From: an uncultured Oscillospiraceae bacterium | GTDB taxonomy: Bacteria; Bacillota; Clostridia; Oscillospirales; Ruminococcaceae | Reading direction: 5' to 3' | Assembly (NCBI GenBank): GCA_934513685.1 | Contig: CAKSWY010000039.1 | Coordinates: 1 to 11,614, forward strand | Length of the DNA stretch: 11,614 nt | Shown: in pieces, positions 1 to 6,504 of the stretch | Position numbering within the stretch: the first letter of the stretch is position 1 | Layout of the letters: every line of letters begins with the position of its first letter | The notes under the pieces: model-generated | Seen by the model: the letters and a program-made list of their open reading frames with translations, nothing else | Database searches by the model: none | What the model was told of the DNA's origin: nothing | Program-made: the position numbers and the translations under genes

Positions 1-23
1 CTGTCGTTCGTGACAGCTTTGCT

Positions 24-52
24 ATATTACCATGCTTTTCATCCTTTGTCAA
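24..52 (-). promoter_or_regulatory. Strong sigma-A type promoter reading leftward out of the window
   Basis: Read on the minus strand, a perfect -35 TTGACA (47-52) is followed by a 17-nt spacer and TAATAT (24-29, four of six matches to TATAAT). Transcription would start near position 17 and run out of the left edge. The first 16 bases, CTGTC-gttcgt-GACAG, form a small inverted repeat that would lie at the very 5' end of this transcript. The gene served is outside the window. Confidence 0.6.
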
Positions 53-100
53 CACTTTTCTTTAATTTTCTTGGGATTATTGCGAGAGGGGCTGTTTTGT

Positions 101-199
101 ATGCGGCTTATCTTGCTTCTTACCTTGCCTCTTATATGTATTATACATTATATATGGAAAAGAGGGCACATATGCGAAAGTAAGAAGCAAGCAGGATAA
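101..199 (+). CDS. Possible 32-residue hydrophobic membrane peptide (hypothetical)
   Basis: A short ORF starts at ATG 101 and ends at TAA 197-199. A purine-rich ribosome binding site, GAGAGGGG, lies at 84-91 with a 9-nt gap. The peptide begins MRLILLLTLPLICIIHYIW (one hydrophobic helix, about residues 3-19) and then turns basic and polar (KRGHICESKKQAG). A short helix followed by positive charge is typical of small single-span membrane proteins, including hydrophobic toxins of type I toxin-antitoxin systems. I recognise no family. The stretch is AT-rich compared with the flanking genes. The strong leftward promoter at 24-52 diverges from this ORF, so it does not produce an antisense RNA to it. 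It may be chance coding in intergenic DNA. The ribosome binding site is the main argument in favour. Confidence 0.3.
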   Translation: MRLILLLTLPLICIIHYIWKRGHICESKKQAG

Positions 200-234
200 C
201 ACAAATCAGCCTCCATATCCAGTTGCAGACACAA

Positions 235-290
235 GATGCCACCTCATCCGCCTCACTTCGTTCGCCACCTTCCCCTCAAGGAGAAGGCTT
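235..290. repeat. Dispersed intergenic repeat element (single copy in this window)
   Basis: Read on the minus strand this is GCCTTCTCCTTGAGGGGAAGG, then GTGGC, a short variable stem region (gaacgaagtga), then GGCGGATGAGGTGGC. The core hairpin is CCTTCCCCT (268-276) against AGGAGAAGG (279-287) with one mismatch and a 2-nt loop. I recall this arrangement (CTTCCCCTNNAGGGGAAGG, GTGGC, variable loop, GGATGAGGTG) as a very common intergenic repeat in gut Clostridia, probably a small non-autonomous element. No second copy occurs here, so membership rests on memory rather than on a comparison within the window. Confidence 0.55.
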
Positions 291-351
291 TCGCTCCGCG
301 GCATTTCGGCTTTCTGCCCGCATTTTCCCCCCACCAATCCCCCGCACGTGC

Positions 352-380
352 TTGCCGCGCTTCTTTGGCTGTGCTATGAT
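352..380 (+). promoter_or_regulatory. Predicted promoter of the coaX-family gene
   Basis: TTGCCG at 352-357 (four of six matches to the -35 consensus), a 17-nt spacer, and an extended -10 of TGC-TATGAT at 372-380. The start of transcription would fall near 387, leaving about 50 nt of leader before ATG 437. I saw no riboswitch-like structure in that leader. Confidence 0.5.
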
Positions 381-436
381 GAAAGCAAATGCCAATCCAT
401 TCGTATGCCGTTCGCCGGCCTCAGGAGGAACCGTTC

Positions 437-1210
437 ATGATCCTTGCAGTCAATGTGGGCAACACGCATATTACCATCGGCGGCTATCAGGAGGACCAGC
501 GGGTGTTCAGCGCACGGCTGCGCACCAGCCTGCAGTGCAGTTCGGATGAGTACGCCATCAAGCTGCTGGATCTGCTTCGTCTGCACCAGATTCCCCGCAG
601 CCGGCTGAGCGGGGCCATTCTCAGCAGCGTGGTGCCCGCCATTTCCGGCGTGGTGCTGGTGGCGCTGGGCAAGCTGTGCCCTATGCGCGTGCTCACCATC
701 GGCCCCGGGCTGAAAAGCGGCCTGAACATCTGCATCGAAAACCCCGCACAGCTGGGCGGCGAGCTGCTCTGCGGCGGGGTGGCCGCCCTTCAGCTGGCCG
801 CGCCCCCGCTGCTGGTCATCACGGCCGACACCGCCATTACCATGACGGCCGTGAACCGGAACCGCCAGCTGGTGGGCGGCGTGATTCTGCCCGGGCCCCA
901 GGTGGCCATGGCCGCCCTGGTGCGCGGCACCGCGCAGCTGCCCCAGGTGGACCTGCACGCCCGGCCCAAAAGCGTGCTGAACGGCAACACCGCCGCCTGC
1001 CTTCAGGCGGGCAGCGTGCTGGGCACCGCCGCCATGCTGGACGGCCTCATTGCCCGCTTCCGGCAGGAACTGGGCGAAGAGCTGACCGTCATCTCCACCG
1101 GCACCCTCTCCTCCGCCGTGCGGGAAAGCTGCATCACCCCCATCCGGCACGAGCCGAACCTGATTCTAGACGGCCTGTATGCCATCTGGAAGCGCAACAG
1201 CCGCGGATAA
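437..1210 (+). CDS. coaX: CoaX-family protein (type III pantothenate kinase-like) with altered active-site residues
   Basis: A protein of 257 residues, the usual length for CoaX. CoaX phosphorylates pantothenate as the first step of coenzyme A synthesis, in the cytoplasm, using an acetate/sugar kinase fold. The start is ATG 437, chosen because AGGAGG at 423-428 sits 8 nt upstream; an in-frame ATG at 389 lacks such a site. Family landmarks are clear in order: AVNVGNTHITIGGY near residue 4, GPGLKSGLNI, NPAQLGGELL, PLLVITADTAIT, LVGGVILPG, RGTAQLP, STGTLS and LDGLYAIW. The conserved aspartates look replaced. DVGNT reads NVGNT, the catalytic GADR reads GGEL, and VVDFGTAT reads ITADTAIT (an Asp remains if a two-residue gap is allowed). 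Kinase activity is therefore uncertain: it may be a divergent enzyme or a catalytically dead paralogue. The gene appears monocistronic and ends at a shared terminator. Confidence 0.8.
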   Translation: MILAVNVGNTHITIGGYQEDQRVFSARLRTSLQCSSDEYAIKLLDLLRLHQIPRSRLSGAILSSVVPAISGVVLVALGKLCPMRVLTIGPGLKSGLNICIENPAQLGGELLCGGVAALQLAAPPLLVITADTAITMTAVNRNRQLVGGVILPGPQVAMAALVRGTAQLPQVDLHARPKSVLNGNTAACLQAGSVLGTAAMLDGLIARFRQELGEELTVISTGTLSSAVRESCITPIRHEPNLILDGLYAIWKRNSRG

Positions 1211-1224
1211 TCCCCCCATCAAGC

Positions 1225-1273
1225 AAAAAACAGCCGGACCCTTCTGCACAAGGCAGATCGGTCCGGCTGTTTT
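1225..1273. terminator. Bidirectional intrinsic terminator between convergent genes
   Basis: A perfect 14-bp stem, AAAACAGCCGGACC (1227-1240) with GGTCCGGCTGTTTT (1260-1273). The loop contains a further 5-bp stem, TCTGC/GCAGA (1243-1257). On the plus strand the stem ends in TTTT followed by CCGTTTT. On the minus strand it ends in TTTTTT. It serves both the coaX-family gene (stop at 1210) and the PucR-type gene (stop at 1329). Confidence 0.85.
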
Positions 1274-1328
1274 CCGTTTTCAGTAGCGCTTCACGTCACG
1301 GCTTACGCTTCTCCGCAGCCTCTTGGTT

Positions 1329-2984
1329 TTACTGGTTTTGCGATTCCGGCTTCCGCCCCTCGCGCAGGGCCGGGCCTAAGGTCTGCTGCCCCCGACTGGG
1401 CTGATGGCGGTTCAGCAGGTACAGCTTCATGGCCACCTCCATCAGCGAGCGGTTGTCGTGGTCGCCCAGGTCCATGTTCAAAACCCGGCAGATCTTCGCA
1501 TACCGGTACTTGATGGAATTGTAGTGGATGTACAGCTCCCGGGCTGCCTCCTTCAGGTTCCAGCCGCAGCGCAGAATCTCCTGCAGTGTGGGCAGCAGCT
1601 CGCTGTGGTACTGTTCGTCGTAGTCCGCCAGGGGCTGAATGCACCGGCGGCACAGGTCGTCCGCCTCGGGGCTGTCCATCACCGGGGCCAGCAGCCGGTA
1701 CAGGCCCAGCCGCTCGTAAAACAGAATGCAGTCAAACCAGTGGAGCGAATAGCCCAGGTTGATGGCCACGCGGGCTTCTGAGTAGCTTTTGGAGACCTCC
1801 CGGATATTCTCATAGTATTGCCCCACCCCCAGCGTGATGGTGAAGGGGCTGACCCCTGCCAGCGCTTTTTGCAGCCGGGCAAAGGTGGCCTCCAGCCGGG
1901 CCGGCAGCTCCGCCCGGCCGGACTTCGGCTCGGAGATGATGAACGCGATCAGGTCACTCTGTTTAAAATAGCGCGCCTCGGGGAAGGTTCGCTGCATCTC
2001 CCGGATGGAGCACTTGAAGATGACCTCGGTGGCCTGCTCCAGCATTCGGTTGGTGCTGGAATCCAGTCGGTCAATGAAGTAACGCTTGATGTTGTTGATG
2101 TCCACCACCGCCGCCAGGGCGCCCTGGGTGAAGTCCCACCCGTACAGGCGCGCGCGGTTGTGAATCTCCACATCCGCCTTCACGTTGTTCAGCAGCAGGT
2201 CCTCCAGAAAGGCCTCCTTGTATTTTTCCGCCATCTGCTGGCCGGAGATGCGCAGCTGAATGCGCATGATGAGCACGATGCCGGCATACTCCAGCGCCGT
2301 CTGCACCGAACCGCCCGCGGGCAGGCTACCCTTGGCAAACAGCAGGTACCCGAACTGCTCGCTGTGGTTGGCCACGGCGTAGCTGTCGCAGCGGGTCAGC
2401 AGCTCAGCCCCGGCCTCTTCCGGCTGCACGTCCGTCAGGCTTTCGGCCAGAGGGCCGTCCGGGGACGAAAACTGCAGGCTTTTAAAATAGGTGTTCCAGA
2501 AGGCGCAGGGCACCCCCACAAAGGCACTGAGGGTTTCGAGAATCTGCGGCACGCTGCTGTCGTTGATGGCCAGAGCCATGAACTTCCGGTGAATGGCCTC
2601 GGCCGGGCCGGGCTGGCCCGCCAGCACCGGGGCCGCAAGCTGGGGATAATCATACGGTTCCGGCACGCTCACCAGCGGCAGGCCCAGTTCGTCCGCCAAT
2701 GCCCGCGCCTCCGCCGGGATGCTGCGCAGATAGCGGTTTTCCAGTATACCCAGCCCGGCCGCGCCGACTTTTTTCAGGGCGCGCAGAAACTCCGGCAGCG
2801 TGACCGCCTGCCGCTCCAGCATATAGCCGGTGGTCAGCACCAGCTCGCCGCCCTTCAGCCGCTGTGCGCCGTCCGGGGTGTCCACCGCCGTCACGGCCGC
2901 GATCTCCCGGCCCGTGCCGTCCGCGCCCGCCAAAAGGCGCAGGCCGGGCAGACTGGGCAGCGCCAAAAATTCCGAAACCGTCAT
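1329..2984 (-). CDS. PucR/CdaR-family transcriptional regulator
   Basis: A protein of 551 residues. The start is ATG at 2982-2984, with AGAGGA at 2990-2995 five nt upstream; the reading frame stays open to 3218 but the extra N-terminus has no family match. Residues 1 to about 125 form the PucR N-terminal domain (TVSEFLALPSLPGLRLLAG, GGELVLTTGY, GAAGLGIL, IPAEARALADELGLPLVSV). The middle holds a degenerate GGDEF-like segment, best seen at 383-410 (LGVGQYYENIREVSKSYSEAR). Residues 464-520 are the PucR C-terminal helix-turn-helix, with HYNSIKYR (487-494) in place of the usual H-N-T-L-x-Y-R. The family mostly activates catabolic genes (purine, allantoin or amino acid use). It lies downstream of the permease and hydrolase genes on the same strand but beyond a terminator, so it is likely its own unit. 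It is a plausible regulator of those genes. The effector is unknown. Confidence 0.88.
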   Translation of the reverse strand: MTVSEFLALPSLPGLRLLAGADGTGREIAAVTAVDTPDGAQRLKGGELVLTTGYMLERQAVTLPEFLRALKKVGAAGLGILENRYLRSIPAEARALADELGLPLVSVPEPYDYPQLAAPVLAGQPGPAEAIHRKFMALAINDSSVPQILETLSAFVGVPCAFWNTYFKSLQFSSPDGPLAESLTDVQPEEAGAELLTRCDSYAVANHSEQFGYLLFAKGSLPAGGSVQTALEYAGIVLIMRIQLRISGQQMAEKYKEAFLEDLLLNNVKADVEIHNRARLYGWDFTQGALAAVVDINNIKRYFIDRLDSSTNRMLEQATEVIFKCSIREMQRTFPEARYFKQSDLIAFIISEPKSGRAELPARLEATFARLQKALAGVSPFTITLGVGQYYENIREVSKSYSEARVAINLGYSLHWFDCILFYERLGLYRLLAPVMDSPEADDLCRRCIQPLADYDEQYHSELLPTLQEILRCGWNLKEAARELYIHYNSIKYRYAKICRVLNMDLGDHDNRSLMEVAMKLYLLNRHQPSRGQQTLGPALREGRKPESQNQ

Positions 2985-3113
2985 ATCCGTCCTCTTTCTC
3001 AAAGCTGTTTTTATAAATGCAGGCGGCCGCATTGCCGCTTTTTCACCCGCCGGGGCCGCCGGGATTTTCCGCCGTGCACGCCGGTCTGCCCGGCCGCCGC
3101 CCCGTCTGGTTCC

Positions 3114-3122
3114 AGTATACCA
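3114..3122 (-). promoter_or_regulatory. Candidate extended -10 promoter of the PucR-type gene
   Basis: On the minus strand TGG-TATACT forms an extended -10 element (TGn plus five of six matches). No convincing -35 lies 17 nt upstream. The start would be near 3107, giving a leader of about 120 nt. A weaker alternative is the TTTATAAA stretch near 3008-3017. Confidence 0.35.
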
Positions 3123-3178
3123 GCTTTGCCGCCGGAGCGCACCTGCTTTTTGCGGGTGGGGTATTGGCCGCGGGGCAC

Positions 3179-3215
3179 AAAAAATGCGCTGCCCGCAAAA
3201 AGGGGCAGCGCATTT
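3179..3215 (-). terminator. Intrinsic terminator of the hydrolase-permease unit
   Basis: A perfect 13-bp stem, AAATGCGCTGCCC (3182-3194) with GGGCAGCGCATTT (3203-3215), and an 8-nt loop. On the minus strand it runs into a TTTTTT tract (3179-3184). It lies 30 nt after the permease stop, so the PucR-type gene downstream needs its own promoter. Confidence 0.85.
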
Positions 3216-3244
3216 CAAACGTTTTTTGCAGCTATTTTACAGCA

Positions 3245-4528
3245 TCAGCCGAACGCCGGGAACAGGGTCATGGCGATCAGCACGCCCAGCGCACCGCGCA
3301 GGATGCCGGGGATGAGGCCGGCCTTGAACACGGTCTTGGCGCTGTAACCGCCGGCGTTCATGGCCATGGGAACCACCGCCGTGGACAGCGGGGTAATCAG
3401 AGAGGACATGGAGGCCAGGGCGCACAGGATGATGGGGCCGCGGGGGTCACAGCCCATGGAGCCGCAGGTGATGACGGTGAGGGGAACCAGCACGGTGGTC
3501 ACCGCGCGGTTATACAGCAGAGAGGTCATGATGTAGGCCACGATGTAGAAGGCCGCGCCGATCACATAGCCGTTGTTCACGCCGCTCAGCACGCCGGCGA
3601 TCCAGTTGCCCAGCATCTCGGCCGCGCCGGTCTGGCTCAGGCCTTCGCCCAGCACCGTCACGCCCACATACAGCAGCACGGTGCTCATGTTCATGTTGTC
3701 AATGGCTTCGCGCTCGGTCAGAACGCCGCTGAACACCACCGCAATGGCGCCGATCAGGGTCACCTTCCAGGAAGAGAAGCCCAGCATCAGGCAGACGATC
3801 ACAGCAACGAAAATGCCGTAGCCCAGGAATTCCCGCACAGGACTGAGGGGCTCCTGCTTCTTCAGCCCACGGCCGGCCACCATGGTGGTGGGCACGTCGG
3901 GCTCATCGGGCAGGAAGCGGGGCACCACGAAGATGGCCAGCAGGATGGTCATCAGGCCAACGGGCAGCAGCACGCTGGTTTCACTCCACATATTCAGCTG
4001 GGTCGCGGTCCAGCCGTAGGACTCCATGTAGCCGTTCTGGGTCACATACCAGGCGGCGTAGGGGCCGATGGGCTCAATGATGAAGGAGCAGGACACGCTG
4101 GCAATGGCGATGGGGTACATCATCTTGGCGGGGCTGATCTTCATCTCTTCGCACATATTCTGCACCAGAGGGCACACCAGCGCGAACAGCGCCACGATGC
4201 TGGGGATGAACTGGCCCAGAATGCAGGTAACCACCACGTAGGAAGCCAGCACCTTGGTGAAGGAGCCGCCCGTCACCTTCAGCAGCAGCTTGGAGAGGTG
4301 ATTGATCATCTGGGTGCGGCTCAGGCCGGCCGCCACGATGAACATGGACACCATAGTCACGACGGTGGAGTTGCCGAATGCGCCCAGCGCCGTCTTGGCT
4401 TCCACGCAGCCGGTGAGCACCAGGGCCACCAGCACTGCCATGGAGGTAAAGGACATGGGCAGCTGTTTGATGAAGAATCCGATCACCATCAAGGCAAAGA
4501 TGATCAGACAGATCGTCATGGTTGACAC
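3245..4528 (-). CDS. SLC13/DASS-type (ion transporter superfamily) permease
   Basis: A protein of 427 residues with about 10-12 membrane helices. It has the two-repeat layout of the divalent anion:sodium symporter/ion transporter superfamily: an N-terminal helix pair, a segment reading FGNSTVVTMVSMFIVAAGLSR, a re-entrant-like stretch FIPSIVALFALVCPLV, a mid-protein loop, and in the second half LLYNRAVTTVLVPLTVI where better-known members have an SNNA/SNT-type motif. The substrate cannot be read from the sequence. Co-transcription with an AbgB-like hydrolase suggests an amidated or peptide-like carboxylate. It is not the larger AbgT transporter that accompanies AbgB in E. coli. The start is GTG 4528, because AGGAGG lies 8 nt upstream; ATG at 4519 would be 17 nt away. 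The gene follows the hydrolase gene after 120 nt and ends at the terminator at 3179-3215. Confidence 0.82.
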   Translation of the reverse strand: MSTMTICLIIFALMVIGFFIKQLPMSFTSMAVLVALVLTGCVEAKTALGAFGNSTVVTMVSMFIVAAGLSRTQMINHLSKLLLKVTGGSFTKVLASYVVVTCILGQFIPSIVALFALVCPLVQNMCEEMKISPAKMMYPIAIASVSCSFIIEPIGPYAAWYVTQNGYMESYGWTATQLNMWSETSVLLPVGLMTILLAIFVVPRFLPDEPDVPTTMVAGRGLKKQEPLSPVREFLGYGIFVAVIVCLMLGFSSWKVTLIGAIAVVFSGVLTEREAIDNMNMSTVLLYVGVTVLGEGLSQTGAAEMLGNWIAGVLSGVNNGYVIGAAFYIVAYIMTSLLYNRAVTTVLVPLTVITCGSMGCDPRGPIILCALASMSSLITPLSTAVVPMAMNAGGYSAKTVFKAGLIPGILRGALGVLIAMTLFPAFG

Positions 4529-4571
4529 TTGAAATTCCTCCTTTTTTTCATTCCGATTGAGTTTGAAGCCT

Positions 4572-4603
4572 GCCGGGAGTTCAACGATTTGTTAAACTTC
4601 GGC
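4572..4603 (-). other. Intercistronic hairpin upstream of the permease gene
   Basis: In the minus-strand transcript GCCG-A-AGTTTAAC pairs with GTTGAACT-CC-CGGC around a 5-nt loop: 12 pairs including one G-U, with a small internal bulge. No T tract follows. It lies about 30 nt upstream of the permease ribosome binding site. It could be an RNA-processing or stability element, or a protein operator. Confidence 0.4.
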
Positions 4604-4614
4604 ATTTATTCCTG

Positions 4615-4644
4615 CCGGTAAAAGCATCCGCTCGCTTTTGCCGG
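4615..4644. other. Inverted repeat directly after the hydrolase stop codon
   Basis: CCGGTAAAAGC (4615-4625) and GCTTTTGCCGG (4634-4644) match as an inverted repeat with one exception. Plus-strand RNA would have a U-G pair there and minus-strand RNA a C-A mismatch. The loop is 8 nt. It begins 5 nt past the hydrolase stop codon and no T tract follows on the minus strand, so it is not a typical terminator. It could protect the upstream message or tune the ratio of hydrolase to permease. Confidence 0.4.
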
Positions 4645-4648
4645 TTGT

Positions 4649-6097
4649 TCAGGCGTCCTCTTTGGGGATGCGGGGCATTACCTCCGGCGGGATGGGCGGG
4701 TCGTAGCTGCGCCCGCCGGTGCGCCGGTCCTTCTCCTCCTTAGCCCGGCGCAGAATGTCCGGGTCCTCCAGGCAGTCAATGCCGCTGGCCGCCATCACCC
4801 GGCCGGCAAACAGCATACCCTTTTTGGCCATTGGGCTTTTGCCCACGCTGACCATCTGCCAAGTGTGCATGGCCGTGTCGGCGGGCATCGTGGTGCCGTT
4901 GATCTGCGCCAGCGGGCACACCCAGCTCACATCGCCCACGTCCGACGAGACGAAGCCCTGCCGCTCGGGCGGATAGGGCATCACCACGCCGTGGATGGGC
5001 GAATCCTGGTCCGCCTCCAGCCGGGCCTTCTCGGCCGGGTCGGTCACATCGGCGGCCAGCGTATCAAAGTAGGCGTGGCCCACGGGGTTCGTGGCCTGAA
5101 GGGCGCAGGCAAAAGCCAGGTCGTCCTCATCGTACTGCACCGGGGGCAGCTGCTCCATGTTCTTCTGCATCAGCTTCAGCAGCTCGGTGTTCAGCACCGT
5201 GTTGGAGCAGGCCTTGATGAACTCGATCTCCACCCGGGTGTCGGTCATCATGGCCGCGCCCTGGGCAATGCGGTTCACCCGCTCATACAGCTCCTTCACC
5301 TGGGGCAGCTGGGGAGCACGCATCAGATACAGCCCCTCGGCGTAGGCCTGCACAATGCCCGGCGCGTTGCCGCCCGCATTGGTAATGGCGTAGTGCACCC
5401 GGGTGTTGGTGGGAATGTGCTCCCGCAGGTACTGCACGCCGTTGTTCATCAGTTCCAGCGCATCCAGGGCGCTCCGGCCCAGCTCCGGCGACATGGCCGC
5501 GTGGGACGAAGTGCCGTAAAAGTGGTAGCACACCTGATAGTTGGCCATGGTGCTCTCGGTGGCGGCGCTGTTCACCGTGCCGGGGTGCCAGGTGAAGGCG
5601 GCATCCAGCCCATTGAACACACCGGCCCGAGCCATAAAGCCCTTGCCGGAACCGCCCTCCTCCGCCGGGCAGGCGAAAAACTTCACGGTGCCGGGGCGGT
5701 GGTTCACTTCCAGATAGTGCTTCAGGCTCAGCGCGGCGGCAAATGCGCCGGTGCCCAGCAGGTTGTGCCCGCAGCCGTGGCCGGGGCCGTCCTTCACCAG
5801 CGGCTTTTTCTCGGCCAGGCCAGCCTCCTGGCTCAGGCCGGGCAGGGCGTCAAACTCGCCCAGAAAGCCGATGACCGGCCCGCCGCTGCCGTAGGTGCCC
5901 ACCACGGAGGTGGGAATGTCGCCCACGCCCCGTTCTACGGTAAAGCCCTCTTTTTCCAGCGTTTCGCTGAACAGCTGGGCGGCATAATGCTCGGTAAAGC
6001 CCACCTGCGGGTGCTCCCAGATACGGTCGCTCATGTCAAACAGCAGATCACTGCGCTGCTCAATGTACTCCAGCGCCTCTTGCTTTGCGCGCTCCAT
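4649..6097 (-). CDS. abgB: AbgB-like M20 family amidohydrolase (p-aminobenzoyl-glutamate hydrolase type)
   Basis: A protein of 482 residues; from memory E. coli AbgB is about 481. This family hydrolyses amide bonds with a two-metal centre; AbgA/AbgB split p-aminobenzoyl-glutamate, a folate breakdown product. M20 motifs appear in order: GEFDALPG (80-87), GHGCGHNLLG (106-115, metal-binding Cys/His region), PAEEGGSGK (144-152, catalytic Glu pair), WHPG (170-173), GTSSHAAMSP (195-204, dimerisation-domain His), RVHYAITNAGG (233-243), SSDVGDVSW (384-392) and HTWQ (411-414). The spacing and the phrases HYAITN, STDVGDVSW-like and HTWQ fit AbgB better than other M20 branches. The start is ATG 6097 because AGGGAG (6105-6110) lies 7 nt upstream; a TTG at 6115 is less likely. 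No AbgA partner is present, so the true substrate may be another aminoacyl amide. It is the first gene of a two-gene unit with the permease. Confidence 0.85.
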   Translation of the reverse strand: MERAKQEALEYIEQRSDLLFDMSDRIWEHPQVGFTEHYAAQLFSETLEKEGFTVERGVGDIPTSVVGTYGSGGPVIGFLGEFDALPGLSQEAGLAEKKPLVKDGPGHGCGHNLLGTGAFAAALSLKHYLEVNHRPGTVKFFACPAEEGGSGKGFMARAGVFNGLDAAFTWHPGTVNSAATESTMANYQVCYHFYGTSSHAAMSPELGRSALDALELMNNGVQYLREHIPTNTRVHYAITNAGGNAPGIVQAYAEGLYLMRAPQLPQVKELYERVNRIAQGAAMMTDTRVEIEFIKACSNTVLNTELLKLMQKNMEQLPPVQYDEDDLAFACALQATNPVGHAYFDTLAADVTDPAEKARLEADQDSPIHGVVMPYPPERQGFVSSDVGDVSWVCPLAQINGTTMPADTAMHTWQMVSVGKSPMAKKGMLFAGRVMAASGIDCLEDPDILRRAKEEKDRRTGGRSYDPPIPPEVMPRIPKEDA

Positions 6098-6208
6098 CGT
6101 CGTTCTCCCTTCCAACTTCTCCGCCGCCGCAAAGTTTCACAGCGGCCCGTGCCTTTTATGACAAGAATCCTTTTTATTTTCGGACACCTTTCGGAAATGT
6201 TTGACTTT

Positions 6209-6237
6209 ATAATACCCCCGCCCGCAAAAGTTGTCAA
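6209..6237 (-). promoter_or_regulatory. Near-consensus promoter of the hydrolase-permease unit
   Basis: On the minus strand: TTGACA (6232-6237, perfect), a 17-nt spacer, then TATTAT (6209-6214, five of six). Transcription would start near 6202 with a leader of about 105 nt. Such a strong promoter suggests control by a repressor rather than dependence on an activator. Confidence 0.7.
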
Positions 6238-6262
6238 TTCCTTTTCTCTATTTTCTACTTTT

Positions 6263-6278
6263 TTGTGCAGATGCACAA
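6263..6278. promoter_or_regulatory. Palindromic candidate operator upstream of the hydrolase promoter
   Basis: TTGTGCA-GA-TGCACAA is a perfect 7-bp inverted repeat with a 2-nt centre. It sits in the AT-rich divergent region, 26 nt upstream of the -35 box at 6232-6237 and about 120 nt upstream of the divergent regulator's predicted promoter. Its symmetry suits a dimeric DNA-binding protein. Candidates are the 445-residue regulator, the LysR-type protein or the PucR-type protein encoded nearby. Confidence 0.5.
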
Positions 6279-6381
6279 TCTTCAGGATGATTTTTGTATG
6301 TTTTCGTTATTTTTTTGAGTTTATCTTCCTCAAACTTCCCGCTCAGCCTCCTCAAAATCTCCGGTTTTCCGCCGGCGGCTC

Positions 6382-6410
6382 TGGTCATTCCCGGCCAAAG
6401 CCGCTATACT
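6382..6410 (+). promoter_or_regulatory. Candidate promoter of the two-regulator unit
   Basis: TATACT at 6405-6410 is a good -10. The hexamer 17 nt upstream, TGGTCA (6382-6387), is a weak -35. The start would be near 6417, giving a leader of about 88 nt that contains the 10-bp tandem repeat at 6431-6450. Confidence 0.4.
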
Positions 6411-6430
6411 GATAAGTAGAATCTGTTCTG

Positions 6431-6450
6431 CAAAGGGCGCCAAAGGGCGC
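6431..6450 (+). repeat. Two exact tandem copies of a 10-bp unit in a 5' leader
   Basis: CAAAGGGCGC occurs twice in direct succession. With the next base, the two GGCGCC palindromes (6436-6441 and 6446-6451) can form a 6-bp hairpin with an AAAG loop. It lies within the predicted leader of the 445-residue regulator, 40 nt before its ribosome binding site. Slippage duplication is a simple explanation. Confidence 0.6.
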
Positions 6451-6504
6451 CGCCCGCCGGGCCGCCCGCACGGTCCCATTCTTGATTGATAAGGAGCCTT
6501 CTTC

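Noticed and set aside
2985..3218. N-terminal extension of the PucR-type protein
   Set aside because: The PucR N-terminal domain begins exactly at the ATG at 2984, which has a ribosome binding site. The upstream residues have no family match, and the candidate promoter lies within the extension.
3017..4525. Long plus-strand open frame (about 500 codons) opposite the permease gene
   Set aside because: Low-complexity His/Gly/Gln-rich translation typical of the reverse strand of a GC-rich gene. The minus-strand permease has clear membrane helices, a ribosome binding site and a terminator.
4649..6097. Allantoate or N-carbamoyl amidohydrolase, suggested by the PucR-type gene nearby
   Set aside because: The length near 482 and the AbgB-like phrases (HYAITN, SSDVGDVSW, HTWQ) fit the AbgB branch better than the roughly 410-residue allantoate branch.
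6031..6276. 81-codon minus-strand frame across the hydrolase promoter
   Set aside because: It overlaps the promoter and the 5' end of the hydrolase gene in another frame, and shows no ribosome binding site or family features.
4865..6412. Long plus-strand open frame opposite the M20 hydrolase gene
   Set aside because: Antisense shadow of a gene with all M20 motifs. It crosses the strong minus-strand promoter region.
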